Source: Bacteriovoracaceae bacterium UBA6261 (lineage in GTDB: Bacteria > Bdellovibrionota > Bacteriovoracia > Bacteriovoracales > Bacteriovoracaceae). From it: 64,000 bases of DNA. Positions 25,055 to 33,751 of the stretch are shown one piece after another. Below the pieces are notes generated by a model. That model was not told where the DNA came from and ran no database searches. It saw nothing but the letters and a program-made list of their open reading frames with translations. Position 1 is the first letter of the stretch; every line of letters starts with the position of its first letter. The stretch is taken from contig DJVH01000104.1 of the NCBI GenBank assembly GCA_002440825.1, forward strand, positions 3,678-67,677, given 5' to 3'. Made by a program: the position numbers and the translations under genes.

Positions 25055-26812
25055 ATGGCAAAAGAGCGATTTTTAACAAATCTTGAGGTTCAGGCGAATA
25101 TTGGAAAGCTCAAAGGCTTCATGAAGACGCGCAAACTCGACTCCTTTTATGTTTCCACTAACGACATTTTTCTCAATGAATATGTGCCGTTAACAGACTC
25201 ACACCGCTATTACTTCACCAATTTTACCGGCTCTACGGCCGAAGTGATTGTACCCCTTGAAGGACGTGTCGTTCTTTTTGTCGATGGCCGCTATTATGAA
25301 CAGGCCGATATGGAAGTCGATCCAAAACTGGTGGAAGTTTTCAAAGTGCCTTACGGCATGGGGATGAGAGAGGCCATGAATAAAATCATGACCGAAAGAA
25401 AACTCAAGTCGCTCGGGGTGGAAGGAGATCGTATTGATCTTTCTCTTTGCAAACATTTTGAAACGTATGCAAAAGTGACTTCATTCAACAACGCTGAACT
25501 TTGGAACGTCATCGATTTTAAAACAGAAGACTTCAATAAAAAAATCCTTGAACCTTCACTTGATCTTGTCGGTGAATCTACATTTGAAAAATGCCAGCGC
25601 ATCCTGAAACCAGGTGAAGCGTTCTACATTACAGCTCTCGACTCGATCGCCTGGATCACAAACCTCCGCCGCTTCGAAATGCCTTACCAAAGCACATTCA
25701 GAGCGAAAGCTCTTGCGACGAATGAACGCGTCTATCTTTTGATGGAAGGGATTGAAGGTGAAATTAAAAATCCAAACGTGGAAATCATGACGGGAAGTTT
25801 TTCTAAAGTAGAAGACTTCCTGGAAAACATTTCTTTCGTAGAAAAATTATTTTCAGATGTCCCGGTGAAAAAAGTTTTCTATTCTGATCGATCGCTCAAT
25901 GTGGCCGATTATCAAAAGCTTTCAGCTCACTTCGGCGCCGACACTCTTGAAAATAAAACAGAAGGTCTTGTGCCTTATCACGCTTTGAAAAATCCGGTTG
26001 AGTTAAAATCAATGGAAAGTTCATTTAACAGAGGCGATCAGGCGATCTTTGAAACGATCTCCTGGGTAAAAGAGCAGGTAAAAGACGGAGCGACGTTTTC
26101 AGAACTCGACTTTTATAACAAGTGCAATGAGTTCTATGCAAACAATGGCGCCCTTGAACAAAGTTTTAAAACCATTTCAGCGTTTGGTCCGAATTCTTCC
26201 ATCATTCACTTTTCAAATCCAAGTGATGACGTTGAATTTAAAGCAGGAGAGTTTGTTCTTCTCGATTCAGGCGGCTATTTTGAATCAGGCTACGCAACAG
26301 ATACCACCAGATCTTTTTTATCCGGCGGAGCTGCCACTCAAAAACAAAAAGAAATTTACACCACTGTTTTGAAATCCATCCTTCACACTTTAAACGCCGT
26401 TTTTCCGGAAGGGACTTGGGGATCTTTGATTGATGGACTGGCAAGACAGCCGGTGTTTAAATACGGAATTAACTACAACCACGGCACAGGTCATGGGGTG
26501 GGAATTAATGTTCATGAAGGCGGATTTCGCCTTTCAACTACGTCCAATATTCCGTTGAAGGAAAATACAGTAGGTTCTATTGAACCGGGAATTTATATTC
26601 CAGGCTACGGTGGTGTTCGTCTGGAAAATGTTGTGGCCATCGAAAAACATCCTTCGTTAAACGGCATGCTTCGATTTAAATCATTGGTCTATGTCGGATT
26701 TGATCCGGACCTGATTGATGAATCTCTTCTTACTGATGAAGAGCAAAGATGGCTTGAAGAATACGAGCGCGAATGTCAAAAACGCGGACGCAGTTTCAAG
26801 TACCGCAGCTGA
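25055..26812 (+). CDS. Aminopeptidase P family (M24B) Xaa-Pro peptidase
   Basis: Cytoplasmic dimetal peptidase that removes an N-terminal residue from Xaa-Pro peptides. At 585 residues it is the long, three-domain form, like eukaryotic cytosolic aminopeptidase P. Creatinase-type N-terminal domains (about 10-300) precede the catalytic pita-bread domain. Metal ligands are visible as LLDSGGYFESGYATDTTR (two aspartates), HGVGINVHEGG (His) and EPGIYIPGYGGVRLENV (two glutamates). The C-terminus has the usual family tail. It overlaps the convergent matrixin gene by 37 nt. Confidence 0.94.
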   Translation: MAKERFLTNLEVQANIGKLKGFMKTRKLDSFYVSTNDIFLNEYVPLTDSHRYYFTNFTGSTAEVIVPLEGRVVLFVDGRYYEQADMEVDPKLVEVFKVPYGMGMREAMNKIMTERKLKSLGVEGDRIDLSLCKHFETYAKVTSFNNAELWNVIDFKTEDFNKKILEPSLDLVGESTFEKCQRILKPGEAFYITALDSIAWITNLRRFEMPYQSTFRAKALATNERVYLLMEGIEGEIKNPNVEIMTGSFSKVEDFLENISFVEKLFSDVPVKKVFYSDRSLNVADYQKLSAHFGADTLENKTEGLVPYHALKNPVELKSMESSFNRGDQAIFETISWVKEQVKDGATFSELDFYNKCNEFYANNGALEQSFKTISAFGPNSSIIHFSNPSDDVEFKAGEFVLLDSGGYFESGYATDTTRSFLSGGAATQKQKEIYTTVLKSILHTLNAVFPEGTWGSLIDGLARQPVFKYGINYNHGTGHGVGINVHEGGFRLSTTSNIPLKENTVGSIEPGIYIPGYGGVRLENVVAIEKHPSLNGMLRFKSLVYVGFDPDLIDESLLTDEEQRWLEEYERECQKRGRSFKYRS

Positions 26813-27570
26813 TTTAAAAGCGCGATCAAAACAAATCCAATGAAAAGTCCCAACCATGTGTTGGGATTTTTTTTGTCCGGATTTAAATCGACTGAACCGC
26901 AAGTCACTGGCTGCTGCTTAGGGTAGAGATAACTGATACCGTCGATATCATCAGCTCCGAGAAACTTTCTCATGTTCACTGTTGCGTAATACATTAAAGA
27001 GTCTTTCACTGGCGAATGACCAAGGCCGAAAGCGTGTCCGATTTCATGAGCGATGATGGAAATTTTTTCGTCCCGGCTTTTGTATTTAAATTGATTTGTG
27101 GTCTTGTCGTTGATCATGATCAGAGAGCCCAGAATGTCTTTTCCCGAAATATTGTTCGGAACGGTGATGGCCAGAACTCCTGCAGAAGAAAAGTTGTGAT
27201 CACTTGGGTCACCATTGCACACAATAAGAATATCGCTGTCTACTGCAAGGGCAGGATTAGGGTCACAAGATGTTCCTGAATTGCAGATGTCGCCTGTTCC
27301 GTAAGCTGCGGCAACTGATTTTACACTTCCGGCGCGCAGTTTTAATCTGCTTGTTGGGGCCCGGTTCCAGTACTGATCAACCGCATCTGAAACAATGGAC
27401 AGCAATTCATTTTCATCCACACCGATATTAGTGCAGGGACGACCTGATGCATTTCCTATATTTACTTTGACTTCATTCTTATTAAAAGTCAGTGTGGCCG
27501 AGTTATTCAGCGTGAAGGCCTGCACCTGGGCCATTGAAATGAAAAAGACGAAAAGAATCAGCGCTTTCAT
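26776..27570 (-). CDS. Matrixin-type (M10-like) metalloprotease with C-terminal membrane tail
   Basis: A 264-residue exported zinc protease. A signal peptide (about 1-18) is followed by a single catalytic domain, with the metzincin zinc site HEIGHAFGLGH (175-185) and a Met-turn (LMYY, 192-195). After it, a short linker with CGS leads to a transmembrane segment (about 236-252) and a basic end (RLRPRF): a tripartite motif-helix-basic tail like MYXO-CTERM or GlyGly-CTERM sorting signals. It overlaps the stop of the upstream barrel gene by one base (TAATG), so the two are coupled. It overlaps the end of aminopeptidase P antisense by 37 nt. Confidence 0.85.
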   Translation of the reverse strand: MKALILFVFFISMAQVQAFTLNNSATLTFNKNEVKVNIGNASGRPCTNIGVDENELLSIVSDAVDQYWNRAPTSRLKLRAGSVKSVAAAYGTGDICNSGTSCDPNPALAVDSDILIVCNGDPSDHNFSSAGVLAITVPNNISGKDILGSLIMINDKTTNQFKYKSRDEKISIIAHEIGHAFGLGHSPVKDSLMYYATVNMRKFLGADDIDGISYLYPKQQPVTCGSVDLNPDKKNPNTWLGLFIGFVLIALLNQLRYLKLRPRF

Positions 27571-28160
27571 TAGAATTCTCCAAAGTGATACGTCCCATTG
27601 ATCAGGATTGAAAAGGCACGGTCTTCCGAGGTGAGCAAATTAAAAACATAAGTGTGTAGGTCAGCGCTGATGTTTTTGGTGAAGTCCACACCCAGGCCTG
27701 CGTTTAAAATAAAATTGCGTGAATAAACTGCACCTTCAGGAAGCGGAAAAGCTGAAGTCGAGTTTCCATTATTCAGTTCTTCCGTTCCGCCCCCGGAGGA
27801 AATTCTGGTGAAATACAGACCAGCGCCCCCGAAAAAATGCATAAAATTCAGTTTATATTTTGCATTGGCCAGAGCGAATAAAGACATCTTGCTGATATTT
27901 TCATCGCGGCCTTTTTTAGGAAAAGTAAAACCCGCTTCAGGAGAAATGAAAAACTGCGATGTCAGAGGAAAATCTATCGAAGCTGAAAGGTAAGGATTAA
28001 ATTCGCAGGAATTGGTCGCGCCATTGTCATCAGTTTGAATTTTCCCTACGTATTCGCAGAGATTCCCCAGGGAAACAGCAGCATCATAGGCGTACCCATA
28101 AGCGGAAAAAGTGCAGAGAATAAGGGCGAGCGAAATGATTGGGTATTTTAAATTTTGCAT
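27570..28160 (-). CDS. Exported small outer-membrane-barrel-like protein
   Basis: 196 residues with a signal peptide (cleaved near SAYGYA). The mature part alternates hydrophobic and polar residues, has many aromatic-ending strands, and ends in Y-H-F-G-E-F, with a C-terminal phenylalanine as in outer membrane beta-barrels. It most resembles OmpA-like or OMP_b-brl eight-strand barrels, without a recognised specific family. The gene is translationally coupled to the downstream matrixin gene, which suggests joint export or function. It starts divergently from serC. Confidence 0.75.
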   Translation of the reverse strand: MQNLKYPIISLALILCTFSAYGYAYDAAVSLGNLCEYVGKIQTDDNGATNSCEFNPYLSASIDFPLTSQFFISPEAGFTFPKKGRDENISKMSLFALANAKYKLNFMHFFGGAGLYFTRISSGGGTEELNNGNSTSAFPLPEGAVYSRNFILNAGLGVDFTKNISADLHTYVFNLLTSEDRAFSILINGTYHFGEF

Positions 28161-28247
28161 AATCGCTTAGTATTCTTTCAAATAATTTGATATTATGGCA
28201 ACGTTAAAACTCAAATAAATTCCCCCTGTATTACCAAGGAAAGACTT

Positions 28248-29366
28248 ATGTTTGATAACTTCCAGATTCCAGAAAATTTAATTCCTAGTGATCCACGTTT
28301 TGGTTCAGGACCTTCTCTTGTTCCAGAAGAATTTCTTATGTCATTGCACCGTACAGGAATGCATTACATGGGAACTTCGCATAGAAAACCGGCGATCAAA
28401 AATGTTGTGAAAGAAATTCAGGAAGGTTTGATGAAGTACTTCAATGTACCTTCAGATTATCTGGTTGTTTTAGGAAATGGCGGAGCGACGCTACTTTTCG
28501 ATATGATCGGACTTGGCATTGTAGAAAAGAAAATCTCTCATTTCACATGCGGAGAGTTTTCTGAAAAATGGTATAAATCTTCAAAATTGATTCCATGGAT
28601 TGAAGCTGAGCAGGTGAGTGTTCCCTTTGGCAAAGGAATCAACGGAAAAATGATGCCTGGATCAGATGTGATCGCAGTGACTTTAAATGAAACTTCAACC
28701 GGGGTTCAGCTTTCTAAGCTTCCCGATGTCGACGCGAATACAATTCTTGCTGTCGATGCAACTTCTGGTGGTGGACAGTGTCCTTGTGATGTTTCTAAAA
28801 CAGATATTTACTTTTTCTCTCCCCAAAAAGTCTTCGCCTCTGACGGTGGTCTTTGGGTGGCCATTATGTCTCCTAAAGCTCTGGAACGTGCAAAGAAAAT
28901 AGCGGCCGATAAGTCAAGATACGTTCCGGATATCATGAACTGGAACAATGCGATTACAAACTCTGAAGCCAACCAGACCTACAATACCCCTGCGCTGGCA
29001 ACATTGTTTATGATGAATGAGCAAATCAAATTGATGAACAGTCTTGGTTACGAAGAAGTTCAACGTCAGGCTAAAAAGAAAGCTGATCTTCTTTACGGAT
29101 GGGCAGAGAGCAAGCCTTATTTGTCACCGTATATTGAAGAAAAAGAATTCAGATCAATCGCTGTCGCAACGATCGACGTTGATCCAAAAGTGAACGTGGA
29201 CGATGTTATTAAGTTCCTGGAAAAGAAAAAAATTGTTTATGGAATTGATGGTTATAGAAAGCTTGGAAGAAATCAGTTCAGAATTTCGATGTTCCATAAC
29301 ATCACATACAACAACCTTGAAAAACTCACAGGGCTGTTGTCGAAGATGATTGAATCAAAACTTTAA
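28248..29366 (+). CDS. serC: Phosphoserine aminotransferase
   Basis: PLP-dependent enzyme of serine biosynthesis, converting 3-phosphohydroxypyruvate to phosphoserine. 372 residues; the PLP lysine is in FFSPQKVFASDGG (about 190-202). The N-terminal GPSLVPEE and the GNGGAT segment around residue 80 match the class-V aminotransferase SerC family, and are closest to the actinobacterial/proteobacterial long form. An AAGGAAAG ribosome binding site precedes the ATG, and a strong terminator follows it, so it stands alone. Confidence 0.92.
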   Translation: MFDNFQIPENLIPSDPRFGSGPSLVPEEFLMSLHRTGMHYMGTSHRKPAIKNVVKEIQEGLMKYFNVPSDYLVVLGNGGATLLFDMIGLGIVEKKISHFTCGEFSEKWYKSSKLIPWIEAEQVSVPFGKGINGKMMPGSDVIAVTLNETSTGVQLSKLPDVDANTILAVDATSGGGQCPCDVSKTDIYFFSPQKVFASDGGLWVAIMSPKALERAKKIAADKSRYVPDIMNWNNAITNSEANQTYNTPALATLFMMNEQIKLMNSLGYEEVQRQAKKKADLLYGWAESKPYLSPYIEEKEFRSIAVATIDVDPKVNVDDVIKFLEKKKIVYGIDGYRKLGRNQFRISMFHNITYNNLEKLTGLLSKMIESKL

Positions 29367-29386
29367 TTCTTGAATGTCCTCTCTTG

Positions 29387-29414
29387 AAGGCCCTCTCTTG
29401 AGGGCCTTTTTTTT
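29387..29414 (+). terminator. Rho-independent terminator of serC
   Basis: AAGGCCC (29387-29393) pairs with GGGCCTT (29402-29408), followed by a run of eight T that overlaps the end of the convergent kinase gene. Confidence 0.88.
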
Positions 29415-32175
29415 ATAAGGTAATGGGAATTTTAATGACGAAGGTGGTGTGAGGAGACGAATTATCAATAGCAATCTCTCCTTTATGAGCGCGAATAATC
29501 GAACTTGAAAGACTCAACCCCAGACCTGTTCCTTTTCCCACTTCTTTGGTCGTGAAAAAAGGTTGGAAAATTTTTTCCTGAAGTTCCAGAGGAATTCCCG
29601 GTCCTGAATCGCTCACTCGTATTTCCAGAAAGCCTTTGTTGATTTTTGCTTCAAGTGAAATCCACGGATGTTCAAGTTTTTCAACTGAATCGTAAGCATT
29701 GCCAAGCAGGTTGATCAAGACTTGTGAAAGCTGAACCCTTCTGCATTTAAATTGAAGATTAACAACGGAGTCGTCAATGTTTGTTCTCAATTCAATTCCA
29801 TGAACCTTGAATTTTTCTCCAGAGAGGGCCAGAACATCATCGAGAATGTCTCCAAATCTGTTCATGGCAAAATCTTCTTTGCTGTCATCTCTTGATATCG
29901 TTCTAAGACCGGTAATGATTTTGGAAATTCTCATGACCGTGAGGTCAATATTTTTCACGAAACGCTTCAGCCCTTCTTTATCCACGTGATCCTGTTCTAT
30001 CTGATGTAGAAGCATGTGATTATTTAAGCTGATAATGGAAAGCGGATTGTTGATTTCATGAGCAATTCCTGCGGCCATTTCTCCCAGAGCGGCCATTTTT
30101 GAAGCGTGAAACGTCAAATTTTTCTGCTCTTCCAGTTCTTCCGCTTTCTTCTGGACGAGATCGGCCAAAACCTCCGTTTCTTTCTGCATCAGTTTTTCTT
30201 TTTCACGGTAAAGAATAATTTGTTTCTTCAGTTCCGCCGGATTAATTCTCAAATTGGTAAGAAGTCCGCTATAGATTTGTGTGAGTGATTCGTTCTCTGC
30301 GGGACCGATAATTTGAGAGCGAACAATACTGTTGTGGGCCGCTGCTGTTCCGATAAAACCAGAAAGAGCTTTTTCTACTTCGCTGGTGAGTTCGGCCAGT
30401 TTTAAGACAGAAATTTTTTCTTTTGATTCGATTCCGATCTTTTGAAGAGAAGTTTTCCAGATGAGCTCAGCTTCTTCGAAGGAGCAATAGCGGGCGAGGA
30501 GTTCCTGAATATCATTTTTTTTGTGCGATAGAGAAATCGTTTCATAATCAGGTCCAAGATCGAAGTCTTCATTGTTTTCTCTTGGTAGCGCCTTTACAAA
30601 TTCTTCTGCGATTTTTTGTTCTGTCACAGACGGAGGAAACAGCAGTGAAAAAAGAATGTAACAACTGATATTGAAAATCATACTCCAGAAAACGGCATGA
30701 GTAAGAGAGCTGACACCCTCGAGCCCAAAAAGCGCTTCCGGGCGTAGAAAAGAGAAGTGAAACAATCCCTCAGTAGCAATCGACTGATCAAGAAATCCGC
30801 TGGCGACCAGAGAAGGAACAACGAGTGTATAAAACCAGACAACAGCACCGGCGGTAAACCCGGCATAGGCTCCGGCCTTGCTGCCTTTCGTGGAGTAAAG
30901 GGCCCCAATGATGAGGGGAGCAAATTGCAAAACGGCCGCAAATGAAATCATTCCAATCGAAACCAGATTCAATTGATCGCCGACAATGAGCATGTAGATA
31001 TATGAAAAGATCATAATCATCAAAGCACAGAGCCACCGCGTTTTCAAAAGATGTCTCGTCAGAAAAGAAAGCGGTCTGGTTCTGTTGAAAACAGGAAGAA
31101 AAATATTATTTGAAATCATGGTTGAAATCGTCACTGTCTCGATCATGATCATTCCCGCAGCAGCAGAAAAACCACCAAGGAAAACGAGAAGCGTAAAGAA
31201 AGTATTGCCCTTCAACTGAGCGAGCATCAAAACAAAATAATCGGCCTTGAGTGGTGACAGACCGGCGATACGTCCGCCAACAGCGATGGGAAGAACAAAA
31301 AGATTGATCAAAAAAAGATAAAGAGGAAGGACCCATTTAGCTGTCTTGATATGTTTCTCATTATTATTTTCAATAACAGCAATATGAAATTGTCTTGGCA
31401 AAAACAAAATGGCAGAAAATCCCAGAATCAGATACGTTATCCATGTCAGCGTCTCATGGTGCTCTCCATGTCCCATAAAAGATAACTGGTCTCCTGTATA
31501 AACTTGCGGGATTTTGGAAAGAATATCTGTCACACCATGATTTAAAAAATAAGTGACAAAAATGCCGACAGCTAAAAAAGCGCCCAGCTTTAAAAGGCAT
31601 TCAACCGCAAGGACAAGCACCATTCCGGGGTGGCGTTCAGTGGTATTGAGTTTCCTCATCCCGAATAGAACCGAACACAAAGTCATCGCAAGAACAACAT
31701 ACGGGCCGATCTTAACCTGATTGTCTGTCGTCGCACTTAAGATGTTTAACGTTTGAATAATGGCCTTTAACTGCAAAGAGATATAGGGAGTGAGGCCGAA
31801 GAGAACAAACAGCGTTGCCAGAATCGCAAGACCTTCTGATTTGTTATAGCGGACTGAAATAAAGTCTACAATGCTGGTCATGTTGAAACGATTTTTGAGC
31901 CTGGTCAGTTTTCTCAAAATTTCCCACCAAAGAACGATCGCGATAGTCGGTCCAAGGTAAATGGTGAGAAAAAGAAAACCATTATTGGAGGCCGTACCGA
32001 CTGAACCGTAATAAGTCCAGCTCGTGCAGTACACGGCCAGTGACAGTGAATAGACATATGGGTTTTGAAAAAAACTGTAAGGACGTTTGCTGATTTTTTC
32101 TCCGTAATTGGCCACGGCCAGCAGCAGAAGGAGATAAATTGATAGAGTGATGATAAGCAAGGTTGGTGAAATCAT
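29413..32175 (-). CDS. Sodium:solute symporter-histidine kinase hybrid (CbrA-like)
   Basis: A 920-residue inner-membrane protein. The N-terminal ~520 residues form a PutP/SSS-type sodium symporter fold with about 13 hydrophobic helices (for example YSLSLAVYCTSWTYYGSVG). A short coiled region (about 640-690) leads to a histidine kinase: H-box ALGEMAAGIAHEINNP (phospho-acceptor His706), N-box LINLLGNAYDS, G1 box SDSGPGIP, and GKGTGLGLSLS. The architecture matches CbrA of Pseudomonas. No response regulator lies next to it. The start overlaps the small membrane protein at 32172-32393 by 4 nt. The sensed solute is unknown. Confidence 0.92.
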   Translation of the reverse strand: MISPTLLIITLSIYLLLLLAVANYGEKISKRPYSFFQNPYVYSLSLAVYCTSWTYYGSVGTASNNGFLFLTIYLGPTIAIVLWWEILRKLTRLKNRFNMTSIVDFISVRYNKSEGLAILATLFVLFGLTPYISLQLKAIIQTLNILSATTDNQVKIGPYVVLAMTLCSVLFGMRKLNTTERHPGMVLVLAVECLLKLGAFLAVGIFVTYFLNHGVTDILSKIPQVYTGDQLSFMGHGEHHETLTWITYLILGFSAILFLPRQFHIAVIENNNEKHIKTAKWVLPLYLFLINLFVLPIAVGGRIAGLSPLKADYFVLMLAQLKGNTFFTLLVFLGGFSAAAGMIMIETVTISTMISNNIFLPVFNRTRPLSFLTRHLLKTRWLCALMIMIFSYIYMLIVGDQLNLVSIGMISFAAVLQFAPLIIGALYSTKGSKAGAYAGFTAGAVVWFYTLVVPSLVASGFLDQSIATEGLFHFSFLRPEALFGLEGVSSLTHAVFWSMIFNISCYILFSLLFPPSVTEQKIAEEFVKALPRENNEDFDLGPDYETISLSHKKNDIQELLARYCSFEEAELIWKTSLQKIGIESKEKISVLKLAELTSEVEKALSGFIGTAAAHNSIVRSQIIGPAENESLTQIYSGLLTNLRINPAELKKQIILYREKEKLMQKETEVLADLVQKKAEELEEQKNLTFHASKMAALGEMAAGIAHEINNPLSIISLNNHMLLHQIEQDHVDKEGLKRFVKNIDLTVMRISKIITGLRTISRDDSKEDFAMNRFGDILDDVLALSGEKFKVHGIELRTNIDDSVVNLQFKCRRVQLSQVLINLLGNAYDSVEKLEHPWISLEAKINKGFLEIRVSDSGPGIPLELQEKIFQPFFTTKEVGKGTGLGLSLSSSIIRAHKGEIAIDNSSPHTTFVIKIPITL

Positions 32176-32393
32176 GAATTGTCCTCAGTTTCATTTTCTT
32201 CGATTGAGAAACGATCCATGAGAAAATGAATAATGATGACAATAAACCAGCTTCCATACAGGAATTTAAAAACAAAAAGATTATTACTAAGATTGGGAGT
32301 TGTTAAAAAAGGCCATATGAACGCGAGAATTGTCAGCATTGCCAAAAAAAAATGAAATTCGATTTTACCAAGCAGATGCCGCCATTTATTCAA
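32172..32393 (-). CDS. Small two-helix membrane partner of the symporter kinase
   Basis: A 73-residue protein with two transmembrane helices (about 12-30 and 40-58) and an acidic C-terminus. Size, topology and a 4-nt ATGA overlap with the symporter-kinase gene resemble DUF4212-type small subunits of sodium:solute symporters. A GGAG ribosome binding site precedes the ATG. The link to the downstream kinase is strong from gene order; the family call is tentative. Confidence 0.7.
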   Translation of the reverse strand: MNKWRHLLGKIEFHFFLAMLTILAFIWPFLTTPNLSNNLFVFKFLYGSWFIVIIIHFLMDRFSIEENETEDNS

Positions 32394-32551
32394 AAGAAAA
32401 CTCCTATTACTTTTTTAATCCATTTTAGTATAGGGCAAGTTTCTTTTAAAAAGAGAAAATCTTTATAGTATCTTTTCACTTTCCTGAAGAGTTTTTATTC
32501 AAGATAAATTCAGCTAACAATTGTCATGAAAAAATGAATATGAGAGTGAAC

Positions 32552-33721
32552 TTAAGCGTCAGCTCCATCATCTCCATCATCATTTTGATCACGCTTGTAA
32601 TGGGTAAAGAATTCTTTCTTAAAATCCAGAAAGCGATCATTCAAAATTGCTGTGCGCGCTTGTTCAGCAAGGCCTTTGTAAAAGGCAATATTGTGGGTTG
32701 TCGCAAGAACCTGACCCAAAATTTCATTCGAGTCAAATAGATGCTTGATATAAGCGCGGGAAAAGTTCTTGCAAGTATAACAGTTGCAGCTGACATCGAT
32801 AGGATAAAAATCTCTGCGATAATTTCTATGTCTGATTCTGATTTTTCCTCTCGATGTAAAAAGCGTTCCGCCTCGGGCAAATTTTGTTGGAATGATACAG
32901 TCGCTCATATCAATGCCATTTTCCCAAAGCATAAACAGATCTTCGGGGTTGCCGATTCCCATTGCATATCTCGGTTTATCAACCGGCATCAGCGGGGCCG
33001 TAAAACTCACGATTTTTTCCATCCATTCAGCGCCTTCACCTACAGAGACTCCGCCGATAGCATAGCCGGGAAGATCGCGTTTAATCAGCTCGTCCACACA
33101 TTCTTTTCTGAGATCATTGTATGTTGATCCCTGAATGATTCCGAAAAGCGCTTGCTTCGGGTTATTCCAGGTTTCAATACAACGATCAAGCCAGCGGTGA
33201 GTTCTGTCCATTGAGTTCTTGGTGTAATCGCGGGTGGCCGGGTAAGGAATACATTCATCGAAGGCCATCATGATGTCAGAACCTAAATTCTGTTGAATGG
33301 TAATTGATGTTTCAGGAGAAAGTAGAATTTTGTTTCCCTTCTGATCTTTGAATTCTGCCCCTTCTTCTTTGATTGATTTTTTCTGGAGGGAAAAAACCTG
33401 AAAGCCGCCGGAGTCTGTCAGTATGGGACGAGGCCAGTTCATAAATTTATGAAGACCACCGGCCTTTTTAATCAGGTCTGAGCCCGGAGTCAGGTGAAGG
33501 TGATAGGTGTTAGAAAGAATAATTTTTGTATCCATTTCTTCGAGAACTTTCGGCTGAAGAGCTTTAATCGCCCCATGTGTTCCGACAGGCATGAAAACCG
33601 GGGTAGGAATTTCTCCGTGAGGAGTGGTAATTGTTCCGGCGCGCGCTTTGGAGTTTTTATCGACGTGCTCGAGTTTGAATTTAAAATGTTCTTTGACTTT
33701 GTCTTGGATTCTGTCGCTCAT
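32552..33721 (-). CDS. tgt: tRNA-guanine transglycosylase
   Basis: Cytoplasmic enzyme that exchanges guanine-34 for a 7-deazaguanine in tRNAs with GUN anticodons, completing the queuosine pathway. 389 residues, usual length. The DSGGFQVFSL motif carries the active-site aspartate, and the zinc site is CNCYTC followed by the His of KHLF. It pairs functionally with QueE at 42006. The gene is separated from its upstream neighbour by 30 nt on the same strand, so co-transcription is likely. Confidence 0.95.
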   Translation of the reverse strand: MSDRIQDKVKEHFKFKLEHVDKNSKARAGTITTPHGEIPTPVFMPVGTHGAIKALQPKVLEEMDTKIILSNTYHLHLTPGSDLIKKAGGLHKFMNWPRPILTDSGGFQVFSLQKKSIKEEGAEFKDQKGNKILLSPETSITIQQNLGSDIMMAFDECIPYPATRDYTKNSMDRTHRWLDRCIETWNNPKQALFGIIQGSTYNDLRKECVDELIKRDLPGYAIGGVSVGEGAEWMEKIVSFTAPLMPVDKPRYAMGIGNPEDLFMLWENGIDMSDCIIPTKFARGGTLFTSRGKIRIRHRNYRRDFYPIDVSCNCYTCKNFSRAYIKHLFDSNEILGQVLATTHNIAFYKGLAEQARTAILNDRFLDFKKEFFTHYKRDQNDDGDDGADA

Positions 33722-33751
33722 TTTTTTCTGCCTTTTCCATTCGCGGTCATA

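Noticed and set aside
32394..32551. Intergenic space between tgt and the small symporter partner
   Set aside because: AT-rich, no hairpin with a T run and no open frame with a ribosome binding site; nothing supported.
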